From Actinomycetes bacterium (GTDB lineage: Bacteria > Actinomycetota > Acidimicrobiia > Acidimicrobiales > JAJYPT01), in contig JAJYPT010000010.1 of assembly GCA_021795135.1 (NCBI GenBank), positions 1 through 23,391 of the forward strand: a stretch of 23,391 nucleotides of DNA. The letters are read 5' to 3'. The translations under genes and the position numbers were made by a program. Shown here piece after piece: positions 1 through 7,849 of the stretch (position 1 is its first letter; every line of letters begins with the position of its first letter). The notes below the pieces were generated by a model, which was not told the origin of the DNA, searched no databases, and worked only from the letters and a program-made list of their open reading frames with translations.

Positions 1-48
1 AGCACATGTTGCTAGTGTTGCTATTAAGCCTCGATAATGTAGTCGCAT
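1..48 (-). CDS. 5' end of a possible secreted protein (candidate ABC substrate-binding protein), partial
   Basis: An ATG at 46-48 opens a reading frame that runs off the window edge after 16 codons, MRLHYRGLIATLATCA. The peptide has the shape of a signal peptide start: two arginines and a histidine in the first six residues, then a hydrophobic stretch. A purine-rich AAAGAGA lies about nine bases upstream of the ATG. The gene follows the NitT/TauT-type permease and ATPase in the same direction, and those lack a binding protein in this window, so a periplasmic or lipoprotein binding protein is the natural guess. Only 16 codons are visible, so the function is inferred from context and the ORF itself is not certain. 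Confidence 0.4.
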   Translation of the reverse strand, partial: MRLHYRGLIATLATCA

Positions 49-232
49 TATTATATCTCTTTCTTTAAAGCTCCATATATTTGGAAATTTTAAATATGGC
101 TGTGTTCTAACTTGAAATTGTCAATAATGAATGATTTCTATAGATTTTCTCAACCAATTATTAATTTGAGAATTGTATTGAAGTTGATAATGGCTCTATA
201 TATAAATCAATAAATAGCGTGTGTAATTTTAA

Positions 233-1159
233 CTATTTATTCCTCTCAGCCCTCACCCCCGCTTCAATATAACGACCTATTTCACGACGTAAATTATTAA
301 AAGAATTAGTTGTTGGATCTCTTGGATACTTGGAAGGTATTTCAAAAATTTCAGTTACTTTGCCTCCCGACATAATTCCAATCCTTGAACTTATAAGTAA
401 AGCCTCTTCTATGGAATGAGTTACAAATAATGTTGTAATTTTGTGTCTCAACCAAATCTTTACAATAAGTTCTTGCATTTCTTGACGGACATAAGAATCA
501 AGTGCTGCAAAAGGTTCATCCATTATTAAAACTCTTGGTTGCATGACCAAAGCTCTAGCAATTCCAACTCTTTGTTGCATTCCACCTGACATTTTATGAG
601 GACGACGGGCTGCAGCATCAGCAAGACCAACTTCAGATAATTGCTCCACAGCAATTTTTCTACGCTCTAGACGGCCAAGGCCAGTAAAGCGCAAAGCTTC
701 AGCTACGTTATCTACCCCACTAAGCCACGGAAATAGGGTTGGAGATTGAAATACTATTGCTCTGTCTGGACCTGGTTCTACGATTTTGTCTTGTCCAACT
801 TTGACCACTCCCATATCAGGATGCTCAAATCCAGCCACCAAACCTAGTAAAGTGGTTTTACCTGTTCCACTAGGACCCAGCAAGGAAAATAATTCACCTG
901 AATGGATTTCAAGAGAACAACCTTGAAGGGCATATACTAAATTTCCATCCTGAAAATAATATTTTGTTACATCTTCCAAAATGACATCTGAATTTGAAGA
1001 AATTGCCGTAGAGAGTCTTTGATCTTTAAAACTCTTTAAATTAGAAATTTCAAGAGTTTCTTTTGAAGATACTAAATCAAAAACTTGAGAAATAAAGCTT
1101 TGTCTAGGGGGTTTCATATTGATAGTACTTTTATGTTTTATTCTCTTCACAGATCTCAA
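233..1159 (-). CDS. NitT/TauT-family ABC transporter ATP-binding protein
   Basis: This is the ATPase subunit of an ABC importer of the nitrate/taurine/sulfonate (SsuB/TauB) type, acting on the cytoplasmic face of the membrane. Visible motifs are Walker A GPSGTGKTT (residues 95-103), Q-loop VFQSP, signature MSGGMQQRVGIARAL, Walker B LIMDEPFAALD and the H-loop VTHSIEEAL. The ABC fold begins only near residue 58, so about 57 N-terminal residues are extra for this roughly 250-260 aa family. The given start is a TTG whose last bases overlap the permease stop (TTGA), which suggests translational coupling. An in-frame ATG at 1117 is the alternative and would shorten the extension by 14 residues. The substrate cannot be read from the sequence; the amidase, urease and asparaginase neighbours point to an organic nitrogen compound. 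Confidence 0.93.
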   Translation of the reverse strand: MRSVKRIKHKSTINMKPPRQSFISQVFDLVSSKETLEISNLKSFKDQRLSTAISSNSDVILEDVTKYYFQDGNLVYALQGCSLEIHSGELFSLLGPSGTGKTTLLGLVAGFEHPDMGVVKVGQDKIVEPGPDRAIVFQSPTLFPWLSGVDNVAEALRFTGLGRLERRKIAVEQLSEVGLADAAARRPHKMSGGMQQRVGIARALVMQPRVLIMDEPFAALDSYVRQEMQELIVKIWLRHKITTLFVTHSIEEALLISSRIGIMSGGKVTEIFEIPSKYPRDPTTNSFNNLRREIGRYIEAGVRAERNK

Positions 1160-2094
1160 CTACGAACACCTGTTTCTAAATGCCATTCAAGTGCTTTTTT
1201 AGTCAAAAATCTAAGAATGATATCTGTAGTCAAACCACAAACGCCGATCATAAACATAGAAGCAAATACTGCTGGATAATCTAAATAGTTATAAGCATTC
1301 CAAAGTGTATAGCCCAAGCCCGAATGAACAGCAAGCATTTCTGAGGTAACTGCCATCAACCAAGAAATGCTAAGACCAATCCTCAAAGACCCAACTATAT
1401 TAGGTAATGAAGCAGGTAAGACTACATAACGTACGAGACTAAAACCTTTCCGTCCCATCATGCGCCCTACTCTAAGCAGATTTCTATCTACTCCAGATAC
1501 AGCCATTGCAGTGCCTGCTATAACTGGAAACAAAGCACCAAGAAAAGTTAAGAAAAAATTAGTTACTTCACCTATACCTAAGACAACAATGACAACAGGT
1601 ATCCAAGTAATTGGTGGAACTGGTCCAAGAATACGAATAGTTGGAGTAATTAATTCATCTACTGTTCGCAGCATTCCAACAGCTGTGCCAACAAATACTC
1701 CAAACAAACTTGCAAATAGAAATCCAACAAATACACGTGTCAAAGTAGCAAAAACGTCAGAGACTAAATGACCACTAAAAAATAAACTACCCGACGAAGG
1801 ACCAAAACCAGCCCAAGCTTCAATGGCTTTTAAAACAGCCAACGGACCAGGGATCAAAGCAGGTGAGACAATTCCAGTAAGTTCTACTAATTCCCAAAAA
1901 ACAATTGTCAACAATGGCAGTAAAGAACCCATAATTATACGGTGTGTCCTGCTGGATCTGAACCTAGATGATACTTGAGGATTTAAAATAGGTTCTATTA
2001 CTAATTCACTAGGAATAGGCAATGATAAATTACTATCTTTTGTGCCTACATAAAGACTTTTTTCTGATTCATGGATTTCTGAATCGGTTGTCAT
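1156..2094 (-). CDS. NitT/TauT-family ABC transporter permease
   Basis: This is an integral membrane permease of the SsuC/TauC/NrtB type. It has a hydrophilic N-terminus of about 50 residues, a first membrane segment around LLPLLTIVFWELVELTGIV, and several further hydrophobic helices. Near the C-terminus is the EAA-like coupling loop that contacts the ATPase (SEMLAVHSGLGYTLWNAYN). The start chosen is ATG at 2094, preceded by TTTAGG at a workable distance. A TTG at 2118 in the same frame would add eight residues but has no recognisable ribosome binding site. The gene ends inside the start of the ATPase gene, so the two are one operon. Two copies of TCTCATATGA lie 39-68 bases upstream of the chosen start (15-44 from the TTG), probably an operator. 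Confidence 0.92.
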   Translation of the reverse strand: MTTDSEIHESEKSLYVGTKDSNLSLPIPSELVIEPILNPQVSSRFRSSRTHRIIMGSLLPLLTIVFWELVELTGIVSPALIPGPLAVLKAIEAWAGFGPSSGSLFFSGHLVSDVFATLTRVFVGFLFASLFGVFVGTAVGMLRTVDELITPTIRILGPVPPITWIPVVIVVLGIGEVTNFFLTFLGALFPVIAGTAMAVSGVDRNLLRVGRMMGRKGFSLVRYVVLPASLPNIVGSLRIGLSISWLMAVTSEMLAVHSGLGYTLWNAYNYLDYPAVFASMFMIGVCGLTTDIILRFLTKKALEWHLETGVRS

Positions 2095-2132
2095 TGCATA
2101 CCTAAAGGTATGTGACAAGAATTGACAAAGGT

Positions 2133-2162
2133 TCTCATATGATGTTTGGCTCTCATATGAGA
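2133..2162. promoter_or_regulatory. Putative operator: repeated TCTCATATGA
   Basis: TCTCATATGA occurs at 2133-2142 and again at 2151-2160, 18 bases apart start to start. The second copy is part of the perfect 12-bp palindrome TCTCATATGAGA (2151-2162). The pair lies in the leader of the ABC permease gene and just downstream of the GntR-regulator gene. The same core CTCATATGAG recurs at 21816-21825 upstream of the amidase region. The repeats are seen directly; that a regulator binds them is inference. Confidence 0.5.
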
Positions 2163-2458
2163 TTCAAAGTAGATAAGTAATTTAATTTATTTGAAACTTT
2201 ACAATAAACAACAATTACAGTGATTGTTTGACTAAACCCTGATCTAATAAAAGTCATAAATACAACATAACGATTCAAAATTTCGTTAAAGTATCGTAAA
2301 AATTAATTTTGCATATCCTAAGTGGTCTAACCAATTATGGAAATTATAAAACTTTTCTCATACTAAAACTTGTTATAAATAAATCCTTATAAATTACTTC
2401 TATAAAAACTTGACTATAGGAACTTATACCTAATTATGTCTATATAGAAATATAAACT
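2163..2458. other. AT-rich intergenic region between the GntR regulator and ABC genes
   Basis: I see no ORF with a credible start and no strong hairpin here. It presumably holds the promoter of the ABC operon, but no -35/-10 pair stands out clearly from the AT-rich background. Confidence 0.5.
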
Positions 2459-3247
2459 CTACCTTGACCTACGCCTAGTATGGCTCAATTTAGGTGGAGA
2501 AGATTTATCACCGAAAATACGCTTTGCTAATGCTCCGAGATGTACCGTCATAGCATTAGTCGCTAGATCTTTATCTCCAGATATTATATGGTTTAAAATT
2601 ATTCTGTGTTCTTCTACTTGTTGAGATCGAGTAAGTGGATTACGCACCACAATTCCATCTATTAAAAGCCAAAGAGGGTGTTCCCTAGCATTGACTAAAT
2701 GGCTTATCATGCCAGTAAGAGCAGTATTGCCGCAACTTCGAGCTAATTCTCGATGAAACCCTAAATTAAGTCCTACAAAATGTTCAATATTTTCAAAATG
2801 AGGGTCATTACTTTGTTCTTCGGCATCATTGATCATTTTCTTTATATTCTCAATATCTTGTTTACTTGCTCGCATCGCACACAAGCCAGCAACTTGAGGT
2901 TCAATCATTTGTCTAACTTCGAGAAGTTCTTTTGGAGAAGAATCGATGGAAGAAGAAATTAATGAATTGCTATGTAGTCCCATACCAGTCAAAAAACAAC
3001 CAGAACCAGGTCGTATTTCAATGATTCCACTAAGCTCAAGGGCAAGTAAGGCTTCTCTTGCAGAAGACCTACTAACCTCACAACGTCTTGCTAACTCTCG
3101 TTCATTGGGCAAACGGTCTCCAGCATGAATATTCCCAATAGCAATAGCTTTTAGGACTTCTTCAACTACATCTAAATAACGTCTACGATCGGAATAATTC
3201 GAAATATTTTTTTCTAACGATTCTGATTTGATATTTTTTGTCACCAT
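2459..3247 (-). CDS. GntR-family transcriptional regulator, FadR/FCD subfamily
   Basis: This is a 262-aa ligand-responsive DNA-binding protein. A winged helix-turn-helix spans about residues 29-88, with the typical GntR run GDRLPNERELARRCEVSRSS followed by the wing IEIRPGSGCFL. The C-terminal half is an all-helical FCD domain with the metal/ligand-site histidine motifs: FHRELARSCGN near residue 165, EHRIILNHIISGD, and a late MTVHL. FCD regulators usually bind small organic acids or related metabolites as dimers. The gene starts 29 bases after the GAF-protein stop and is probably co-transcribed with it and the asparaginase. Its likely targets are the ABC operon directly downstream, where a repeated CTCATATGAG-type palindrome sits, and possibly the amidase operon. 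The effector is unknown. Confidence 0.93.
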   Translation of the reverse strand: MVTKNIKSESLEKNISNYSDRRRYLDVVEEVLKAIAIGNIHAGDRLPNERELARRCEVSRSSAREALLALELSGIIEIRPGSGCFLTGMGLHSNSLISSSIDSSPKELLEVRQMIEPQVAGLCAMRASKQDIENIKKMINDAEEQSNDPHFENIEHFVGLNLGFHRELARSCGNTALTGMISHLVNAREHPLWLLIDGIVVRNPLTRSQQVEEHRIILNHIISGDKDLATNAMTVHLGALAKRIFGDKSSPPKLSHTRRRSR

Positions 3248-3276
3248 AAAAGTTTTCTCTCAAACTGCAAGTCATT

Positions 3277-3759
3277 TTAGTCATCAAAGATGAAGACTTG
3301 TCTGAATTCTTCACCAAGTACAACAGTGAGTTGGTTGGCCCTATCACGTAATAGATTTTGCTCACGACAGCTCCAAGCCCGTTCAGTCAAGCTATGAACA
3401 GATATCCATCCAATTAGGTTACGATCCATAATAATTGGTCCGAGCATTTGGGCTTTTACGCCATAAAGATCGATTAGAGCTGAAGGAGGCCATGGGGCAA
3501 CAGTAAAATTAGACTGAATAAGTGGGCATCTGTATTCTTCAAGCCAACGAATGGTTTCTAAATCTCTTTGATTAAGGCTAGAGTCATTAGAAATGGTACT
3601 AACGCCAATCTTTACCGCTTCAGCAATAGCTAAATCTACCCCTATTGATAATTTTGGTATATCTAGCCGAATTGTAGTTCTATCAGCATTTATTTCAGCA
3701 AGTAGATCTTCACAAATAGTTTTGAGGTATGAACGTAGTTCAATATTTGATTTACTCAT
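3277..3759 (-). CDS. Stand-alone GAF-domain protein
   Basis: A 160-aa soluble protein, essentially one GAF-like sensor domain. The signs are a short N-terminal helix with DRTTIRLDIP, a central region ending in GVKAQMLGPIIMDRNLIGWISVHS, and a C-terminal helix with ERAWSCREQNLLRDRANQL, the usual end of GAF domains in phytochrome/FhlA-type sensors. No output domain (kinase, GGDEF or HTH) is attached. It lies between an asparaginase gene (84 bases upstream) and a GntR regulator (29 bases downstream). It may therefore sense a small molecule for this operon or act as an accessory protein; that role is inference. The start ATG at 3759 has only a weak purine-rich sequence before it. Similar small GAF proteins occur beside amidase/asparaginase and regulator genes, but I do not recognise a named family. 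Confidence 0.8.
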   Translation of the reverse strand: MSKSNIELRSYLKTICEDLLAEINADRTTIRLDIPKLSIGVDLAIAEAVKIGVSTISNDSSLNQRDLETIRWLEEYRCPLIQSNFTVAPWPPSALIDLYGVKAQMLGPIIMDRNLIGWISVHSLTERAWSCREQNLLRDRANQLTVVLGEEFRQVFIFDD

Positions 3760-3843
3760 GATGTTTAACCCGTCGTATTAGCCTATTAGATACAAAATAA
3801 AAAGAAGTTATTCTAAAGCTATCCTCCATATTGTTTTTCTTGT

Positions 3844-4842
3844 CTATCTAGATCCAAAATTATCAAAATAATTACAAATTTCATCCTGTTTTGCTCCACC
3901 CCAAAGAAGGATCGACAACAATATGCGGGATTTGAGTCCATCAAGCCAACCTGAACTAATCAACCCTCGATCAAGCAAATCCTCTTCTGACCCGGGAAAT
4001 CCATAGGTAGAACGAAGTATTTCTCCTCTACCTGTACGAGAAGATAATACAACTGGCATTGAAATGGCAAGGTTGGTCAATGCTTCAACCATCGCCATTG
4101 GAACATGACCCCCTCCAAAACTTTCAACAACCAAACCTTGATAATTTAGTTCACTTATCAAAGCAAGCAAATCGTCGTCACCTCCAATCCCAATTTTCAA
4201 AAGGCCTACTTTAGGAATGGGTCCTTGTCCTATGGGTAAAGGAGCTTGTGGAATAGATTGAGAAAATATTCTTACCCTACCCTCAGTCAAAAATCCCAAT
4301 GGACCACCGGGAAAAGACACAAATGTTGCCGGATTACTTGTATGAGTCTTGTGTACAAATCGAGCAGCATGAATATCATCATTTAGTACCACAAGAGTAC
4401 CCAATTCCCAACAAGCAGGAGACATAGCAACCTGAATTGCTGCAAGAAGATTGGCAGATCCATCAGCGCCCATTAGTGTTGGATTACGCATAGCGCCAGT
4501 AAAGACCAAAGGGGATCCTAGTGTTCGAATAAGATCTGAGACAAAAGATGTTTCCTCAAGGGTATCGGTCCCTTGAGTAATTACTACACCCACTGCTCCT
4601 TGATTAACCTTTTTGTCAACTTCTTGTACTAATTGCACAATGTCTTCAATTGTAAGTTCACTAGAAGGTACTTGTTTAAAGGCTGTCACTTCAATATGAG
4701 CTATTTTGTCTATGTTGGGTATAGCTTCTACTAGTTCCTTTGCATTTAAAGTCGGTAAAGCTCCCCTATGTTTTGATGGAATTGACGCTATAGTTCCACC
4801 AAGTGATATAACTGAAACTAATGGCAAACTATCAGTATTCAC
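3844..4842 (-). CDS. L-asparaginase (asparaginase/glutaminase family)
   Basis: It hydrolyses L-asparagine to aspartate and ammonia. The 332-aa protein has the family's first active-site motif SLGGTIAS (nucleophile Thr17) and second motif ITQGTDTLEET (Thr92-Asp93). A third conserved block, LNDDIHAARFVHKTHT, carries the catalytic lysine (Lys165). There is no signal peptide, so it should be cytoplasmic. A good ribosome binding site (AGAAGGGAAG) precedes the ATG. It is the first gene of a probable three-gene operon with the GAF protein and GntR regulator. The family also includes relatives acting on other amides, so the exact substrate is not fixed by the motifs, but the catalytic residues are complete. 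Confidence 0.92.
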   Translation of the reverse strand: MNTDSLPLVSVISLGGTIASIPSKHRGALPTLNAKELVEAIPNIDKIAHIEVTAFKQVPSSELTIEDIVQLVQEVDKKVNQGAVGVVITQGTDTLEETSFVSDLIRTLGSPLVFTGAMRNPTLMGADGSANLLAAIQVAMSPACWELGTLVVLNDDIHAARFVHKTHTSNPATFVSFPGGPLGFLTEGRVRIFSQSIPQAPLPIGQGPIPKVGLLKIGIGGDDDLLALISELNYQGLVVESFGGGHVPMAMVEALTNLAISMPVVLSSRTGRGEILRSTYGFPGSEEDLLDRGLISSGWLDGLKSRILLSILLWGGAKQDEICNYFDNFGSR

Positions 4843-5193
4843 TTAGTCTTCCCTTCTAAAATAATAGGCTCTTTTAATTTTTAAAAATTTCTAAAGCATA
4901 ACTCAACTATTAGCGCTTCCTATAATTTAAATATAGACCCAATTATATTCGAGCCTAGATATTGCTAAAGTGGTAGCTGTTTGTATTTTTATACAGCATT
5001 CTTAAAAAGCTATTTCAATTTTTTAAATCAATAAATTTGGTATCAACTTTGCCGTTTGCCGATAAATATATCTTTTTATCATCAAATATATCTTTTTATC
5101 ATCACAATAATTTCAATTAATCTTTTTTAAAAAATTCTTATTAATCTAAATCTTTTTTACTATTGAATCTAATTAAATCTTTAAATTAAAAAC
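4843..5193. other. Intergenic region upstream of asparaginase
   Basis: This AT-rich spacer follows the VWA gene and precedes the asparaginase gene. Its only clear structure is a perfect 20-bp tandem duplication at 5064-5103. A distant 7-bp inverted repeat (TAGGCTC at 4865-4871, GAGCCTA at 4951-4957) is probably chance. No ORF is supported. Confidence 0.5.
5064..5103. repeat. Perfect tandem duplication, 2 x 20 bp
   Basis: The unit AAATATATCTTTTTATCATC occurs twice head to tail (5064-5083 and 5084-5103) with no mismatch. It lies about 220 bases upstream of the asparaginase start. It could be a paired protein-binding site or a recent slippage duplication. Confidence 0.85.
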
Positions 5194-6912
5194 TCATTTC
5201 ATCTTAAGATAGTCATAGATATCTAACAAATATTTTGGCAGCGATTGTAAATTATCAACAATACGATAATTGCCATAACCAAAGATAGTACGTATGTAAG
5301 AATCAGCTAATGAATCTATTGCCATACAATATACTTTTGTATTGTATTTCCTGACTTCTTCAACAGCAACTCGAGCATCTTCAATAAGATAATCATTGAA
5401 AAAAACATCAACATCAGATGGTGCACCATCACTAATCAATAAAATAGCTCGATGTTGAGTTGACTCTTGCCTCAAACAGGTAAAAGCATGACGCAATGCT
5501 GCTCCCATACGAGTTGAATAACGAGCTGTTGCTGATTGAATCTTATTTATCACAACAGGATCAAGTGGCTCCCCAAATTCAAGTAAACGATAATAGTTAA
5601 TCTCAGCACGAGTATTGGACGAAAAGCCATGAATAGCAATCCTATCGCCAATATGAATTACCAGCTGTGCAAGTAAAAGAGCTGCTTTTTTCTCAACACT
5701 AAGGACTGAGTGCGACATATTACCAACTAGTTCATTAGTAGATTCAGACATATCAAGCAAAACTAAAATACTTGATGAATGTTTTTCATTTTTCATACGA
5801 GTAAAAAATCGGGGTTCAAAATCTAACCCTAGTTGTCGATTAATCATGCCTTCTATTGCAGCATTTAAATCAAGTTCGTCTCCTTCCCATTGTCTTCTCA
5901 AACGATGAGATCGATCTGAACTTGATACTGACAACAACGACAATATCGATCTATCCATCGAATTAGCCTCAAAATTCGACTCACCTGTCCAGGTAAATAA
6001 CTTTTCAATAACCGTACACCAGTTATTTTTATTGATTAACAATCGATTATCCCATTCTGGATAATTTTTACGTTCTAGTTCTACCTCTGCCATGACATTG
6101 TAATTACAGATTTCTGTTTTTAAATCTTGTGATTGTTGAGATTGAATCACAAGATTTTTATCATGGATTTCATGTTTGTCTAATATGGAGGTATCAAAAT
6201 CCTCATAGTCCCAAAGGAATGAATTATCATCTCTATATGAGGGAGAAACAACATAATAATGAGGATCAAAAGGTAATCTCATCTGTCCCATGTCATTTGC
6301 CAAAATAGAACCAAGTCGACGAAATGCACTATAATTAGAGAGGTCTTTTTGAGCTTCAAACATATTTTTTGCTTTATTGACCCAATAGCTATTATCTTGA
6401 TACTGGCTATCTATTAGTGCCAAATTCATTCGAGAAATCAATGAAGAAAAACTAAGTTGAGAACAAGATATTTCTTTTATATGAAATTCAATAAACCAAT
6501 CTATTACCCCAGGATAATCTTGAATTAGAAGGCGTTCGACGCGAGCATCTTCTATGGCAGATACAACCGCAATAGTCATAGGCTTTAAAGTTCGTGAAAA
6601 TGACTTGCGCGGTGAATACCGTAAATGAGCCACAGCATGGGCAATAGCTGCTCTATAGAGCAAATAGACATCACTATCACTTGTATATAAATCTGCATCG
6701 GGAAGAAATAAATGAGTATCTGACAATATTGGACGTATAGGCAACTCATCTGAATTATCTTGCCCATACAACTGCAATTTAAGTTCAAACCCCAACAGTC
6801 CATTTGATAATAGGGTTAGAGGGCGCATTAAAGATTCTCTAATATTTACACTAGTTTGACTAGTAAAATCTTTATAATAAGAGTTTAGTTTAATAGGTCT
6901 ATGATTAGACAT
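5194..6912 (-). CDS. VWA-domain protein of the CbbO/NorD family
   Basis: A 572-aa soluble protein. The C-terminal von Willebrand A domain (about 380-570) has an intact MIDAS metal site: DMSES at 387-391, Thr467 in YSTRMG and Asp495 in ISDGAP. The N-terminal part has the family blocks AIAHAVAH (89-96) and SAIEDARVE, and before the VWA domain comes GDELDLNAAIEGMINRQLG, typical of CbbO and NorD. In the known systems such a protein pairs with a CbbQ/NorQ AAA+ hexamer and docks it on a target metalloenzyme (Rubisco, nitric oxide reductase) to activate or assemble it. The partner ATPase is the gene just upstream, but no Rubisco or NO reductase gene is here. AmiE, urease or another enzyme could be the client (inference). 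The ATG at 6912 has no Shine-Dalgarno and follows a strong hairpin. Confidence 0.88.
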   Translation of the reverse strand: MSNHRPIKLNSYYKDFTSQTSVNIRESLMRPLTLLSNGLLGFELKLQLYGQDNSDELPIRPILSDTHLFLPDADLYTSDSDVYLLYRAAIAHAVAHLRYSPRKSFSRTLKPMTIAVVSAIEDARVERLLIQDYPGVIDWFIEFHIKEISCSQLSFSSLISRMNLALIDSQYQDNSYWVNKAKNMFEAQKDLSNYSAFRRLGSILANDMGQMRLPFDPHYYVVSPSYRDDNSFLWDYEDFDTSILDKHEIHDKNLVIQSQQSQDLKTEICNYNVMAEVELERKNYPEWDNRLLINKNNWCTVIEKLFTWTGESNFEANSMDRSILSLLSVSSSDRSHRLRRQWEGDELDLNAAIEGMINRQLGLDFEPRFFTRMKNEKHSSSILVLLDMSESTNELVGNMSHSVLSVEKKAALLLAQLVIHIGDRIAIHGFSSNTRAEINYYRLLEFGEPLDPVVINKIQSATARYSTRMGAALRHAFTCLRQESTQHRAILLISDGAPSDVDVFFNDYLIEDARVAVEEVRKYNTKVYCMAIDSLADSYIRTIFGYGNYRIVDNLQSLPKYLLDIYDYLKMK

Positions 6913-6928
6913 GTCAATTTTTTATTAG

Positions 6929-6970
6929 TACGATATAAACATTTGCTATGCCTCAAATGTTTATATCGTA
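6929..6970. repeat. Intercistronic hairpin between the AAA+ and VWA genes
   Basis: A perfect 17-bp inverted repeat (TACGATATAAACATTTG at 6929-6945, its complement at 6954-6970, 8-nt loop) fills most of the 64-bp gap between the two genes. On the transcribed strand it begins six bases after the ATPase stop codon and is followed by an A-rich stretch, not a U-run, so it does not look like a simple terminator. It could stabilise the upstream mRNA segment or reduce read-through and translation of the VWA gene. Confidence 0.8.
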
Positions 6971-6976
6971 TAACTT

Positions 6977-7789
6977 CTAGTTTGATTTAAAGTAAGCATC
7001 AACAAATCCTTGAAGCGCTAGAATTATATCTGGGTCATCTGTCAAAGCATGAACCATACTCATATCACAACTCGTATGTGGATCAATTCCAGAAGAAATA
7101 AGAATCCCAGCATAAATCAACATACGGGTTGAAATTCCTTCTTCTAGGCCATGATGCTTTAATTTTCTAGACTTGTGAGCTATCTCAACAAGATTGTTTG
7201 CTATTTCTATAGGTATCGAAGATTCATGAGAAATAATTTCTGCTTCTATTGCAGCATCAGGATAGTCGAATTCAAAAGCAGCAAAGCGTTGTCGAGTAGA
7301 AGGTTTCATATCTTTAGTTGGGCTTTGGTAACCAGGATTGTATGAAACAACTAACTGAAAATCAGGATGAGCATGAACTATCTCTCCTTTTTTATCTAAA
7401 GGTAGAATGCGTCTAGTATCGGTTAATGGATGAATAACTACAGTAGTATCTTGTCTCATTTCAACTACTTCATCCAAATAACAAATACCGCCATAACGAA
7501 CAGCAAGTGTCAATGGTCCATCATGCCAAGTAACACCTTGTGCATCAAATAGATAACGTCCAACTAGATCTGAAGAAGACATATCTTCATTACAAGCCAA
7601 AGATACTAATGGAAGATTTAATTTCCAGGCCATATATTCAATAAATCTAGTTTTACCACAGCCAGTGGGACCTTTTATCATCAACGGAATTCTATGCTTA
7701 TAAGCCTGCTCATATAGAACAATTTCATTATGGGTGGGTCTATAAAAGGGTTCAGTTTGAATTCGATAATCTTGCATAATGCTTGACAT
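6977..7789 (-). CDS. MoxR-type AAA+ ATPase of the CbbQ/NorQ family
   Basis: A 270-aa AAA+ ATPase that should form a ring and remodel a client protein together with the VWA partner encoded next. Walker A is GPTGCGKT (residues 40-47), Walker B is ICYLDEV (102-108), sensor 1 is in VVSYNPGYQS and the arginine finger region is PSTRQRF (163-169). The opening EPFYRPTHNEIVLYEQAY and the stretch SSSDLVGRYL are characteristic of CbbQ/NorQ/GvpN relatives. The chosen ATG at 7789 has AAAGGA eight bases upstream. An upstream in-frame ATG at 7834 would add 15 residues unlike the family. The gene starts 60 bases after the amiE stop, so it is probably in the amiE transcript. The Pseudomonas amidase operon also carries an ATPase gene (amiB), a partial precedent I recall but cannot check here. 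Confidence 0.92.
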   Translation of the reverse strand: MSSIMQDYRIQTEPFYRPTHNEIVLYEQAYKHRIPLMIKGPTGCGKTRFIEYMAWKLNLPLVSLACNEDMSSSDLVGRYLFDAQGVTWHDGPLTLAVRYGGICYLDEVVEMRQDTTVVIHPLTDTRRILPLDKKGEIVHAHPDFQLVVSYNPGYQSPTKDMKPSTRQRFAAFEFDYPDAAIEAEIISHESSIPIEIANNLVEIAHKSRKLKHHGLEEGISTRMLIYAGILISSGIDPHTSCDMSMVHALTDDPDIILALQGFVDAYFKSN

Positions 7790-7849
7790 ATCTATAATCC
7801 TTTCACCAAAAAACAAGACGCAAAAACATCCCACTTCTTGGTGACCGTC

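Noticed and set aside
1460..1771. Plus-strand ORF opposite the ABC permease, and similar plus-strand ORFs at 13644-13976, 14103-14423, 15729-15983 and 22934-23260
   Set aside because: They are antisense shadows of well-supported genes, with compositions typical of reversed membrane or glycine-rich coding sequence.
7790..7849. Hairpin between amiE and the AAA+ gene (CACCAA / TTGGTG)
   Set aside because: Only six base pairs with a long loop; not convincing as a regulatory structure.
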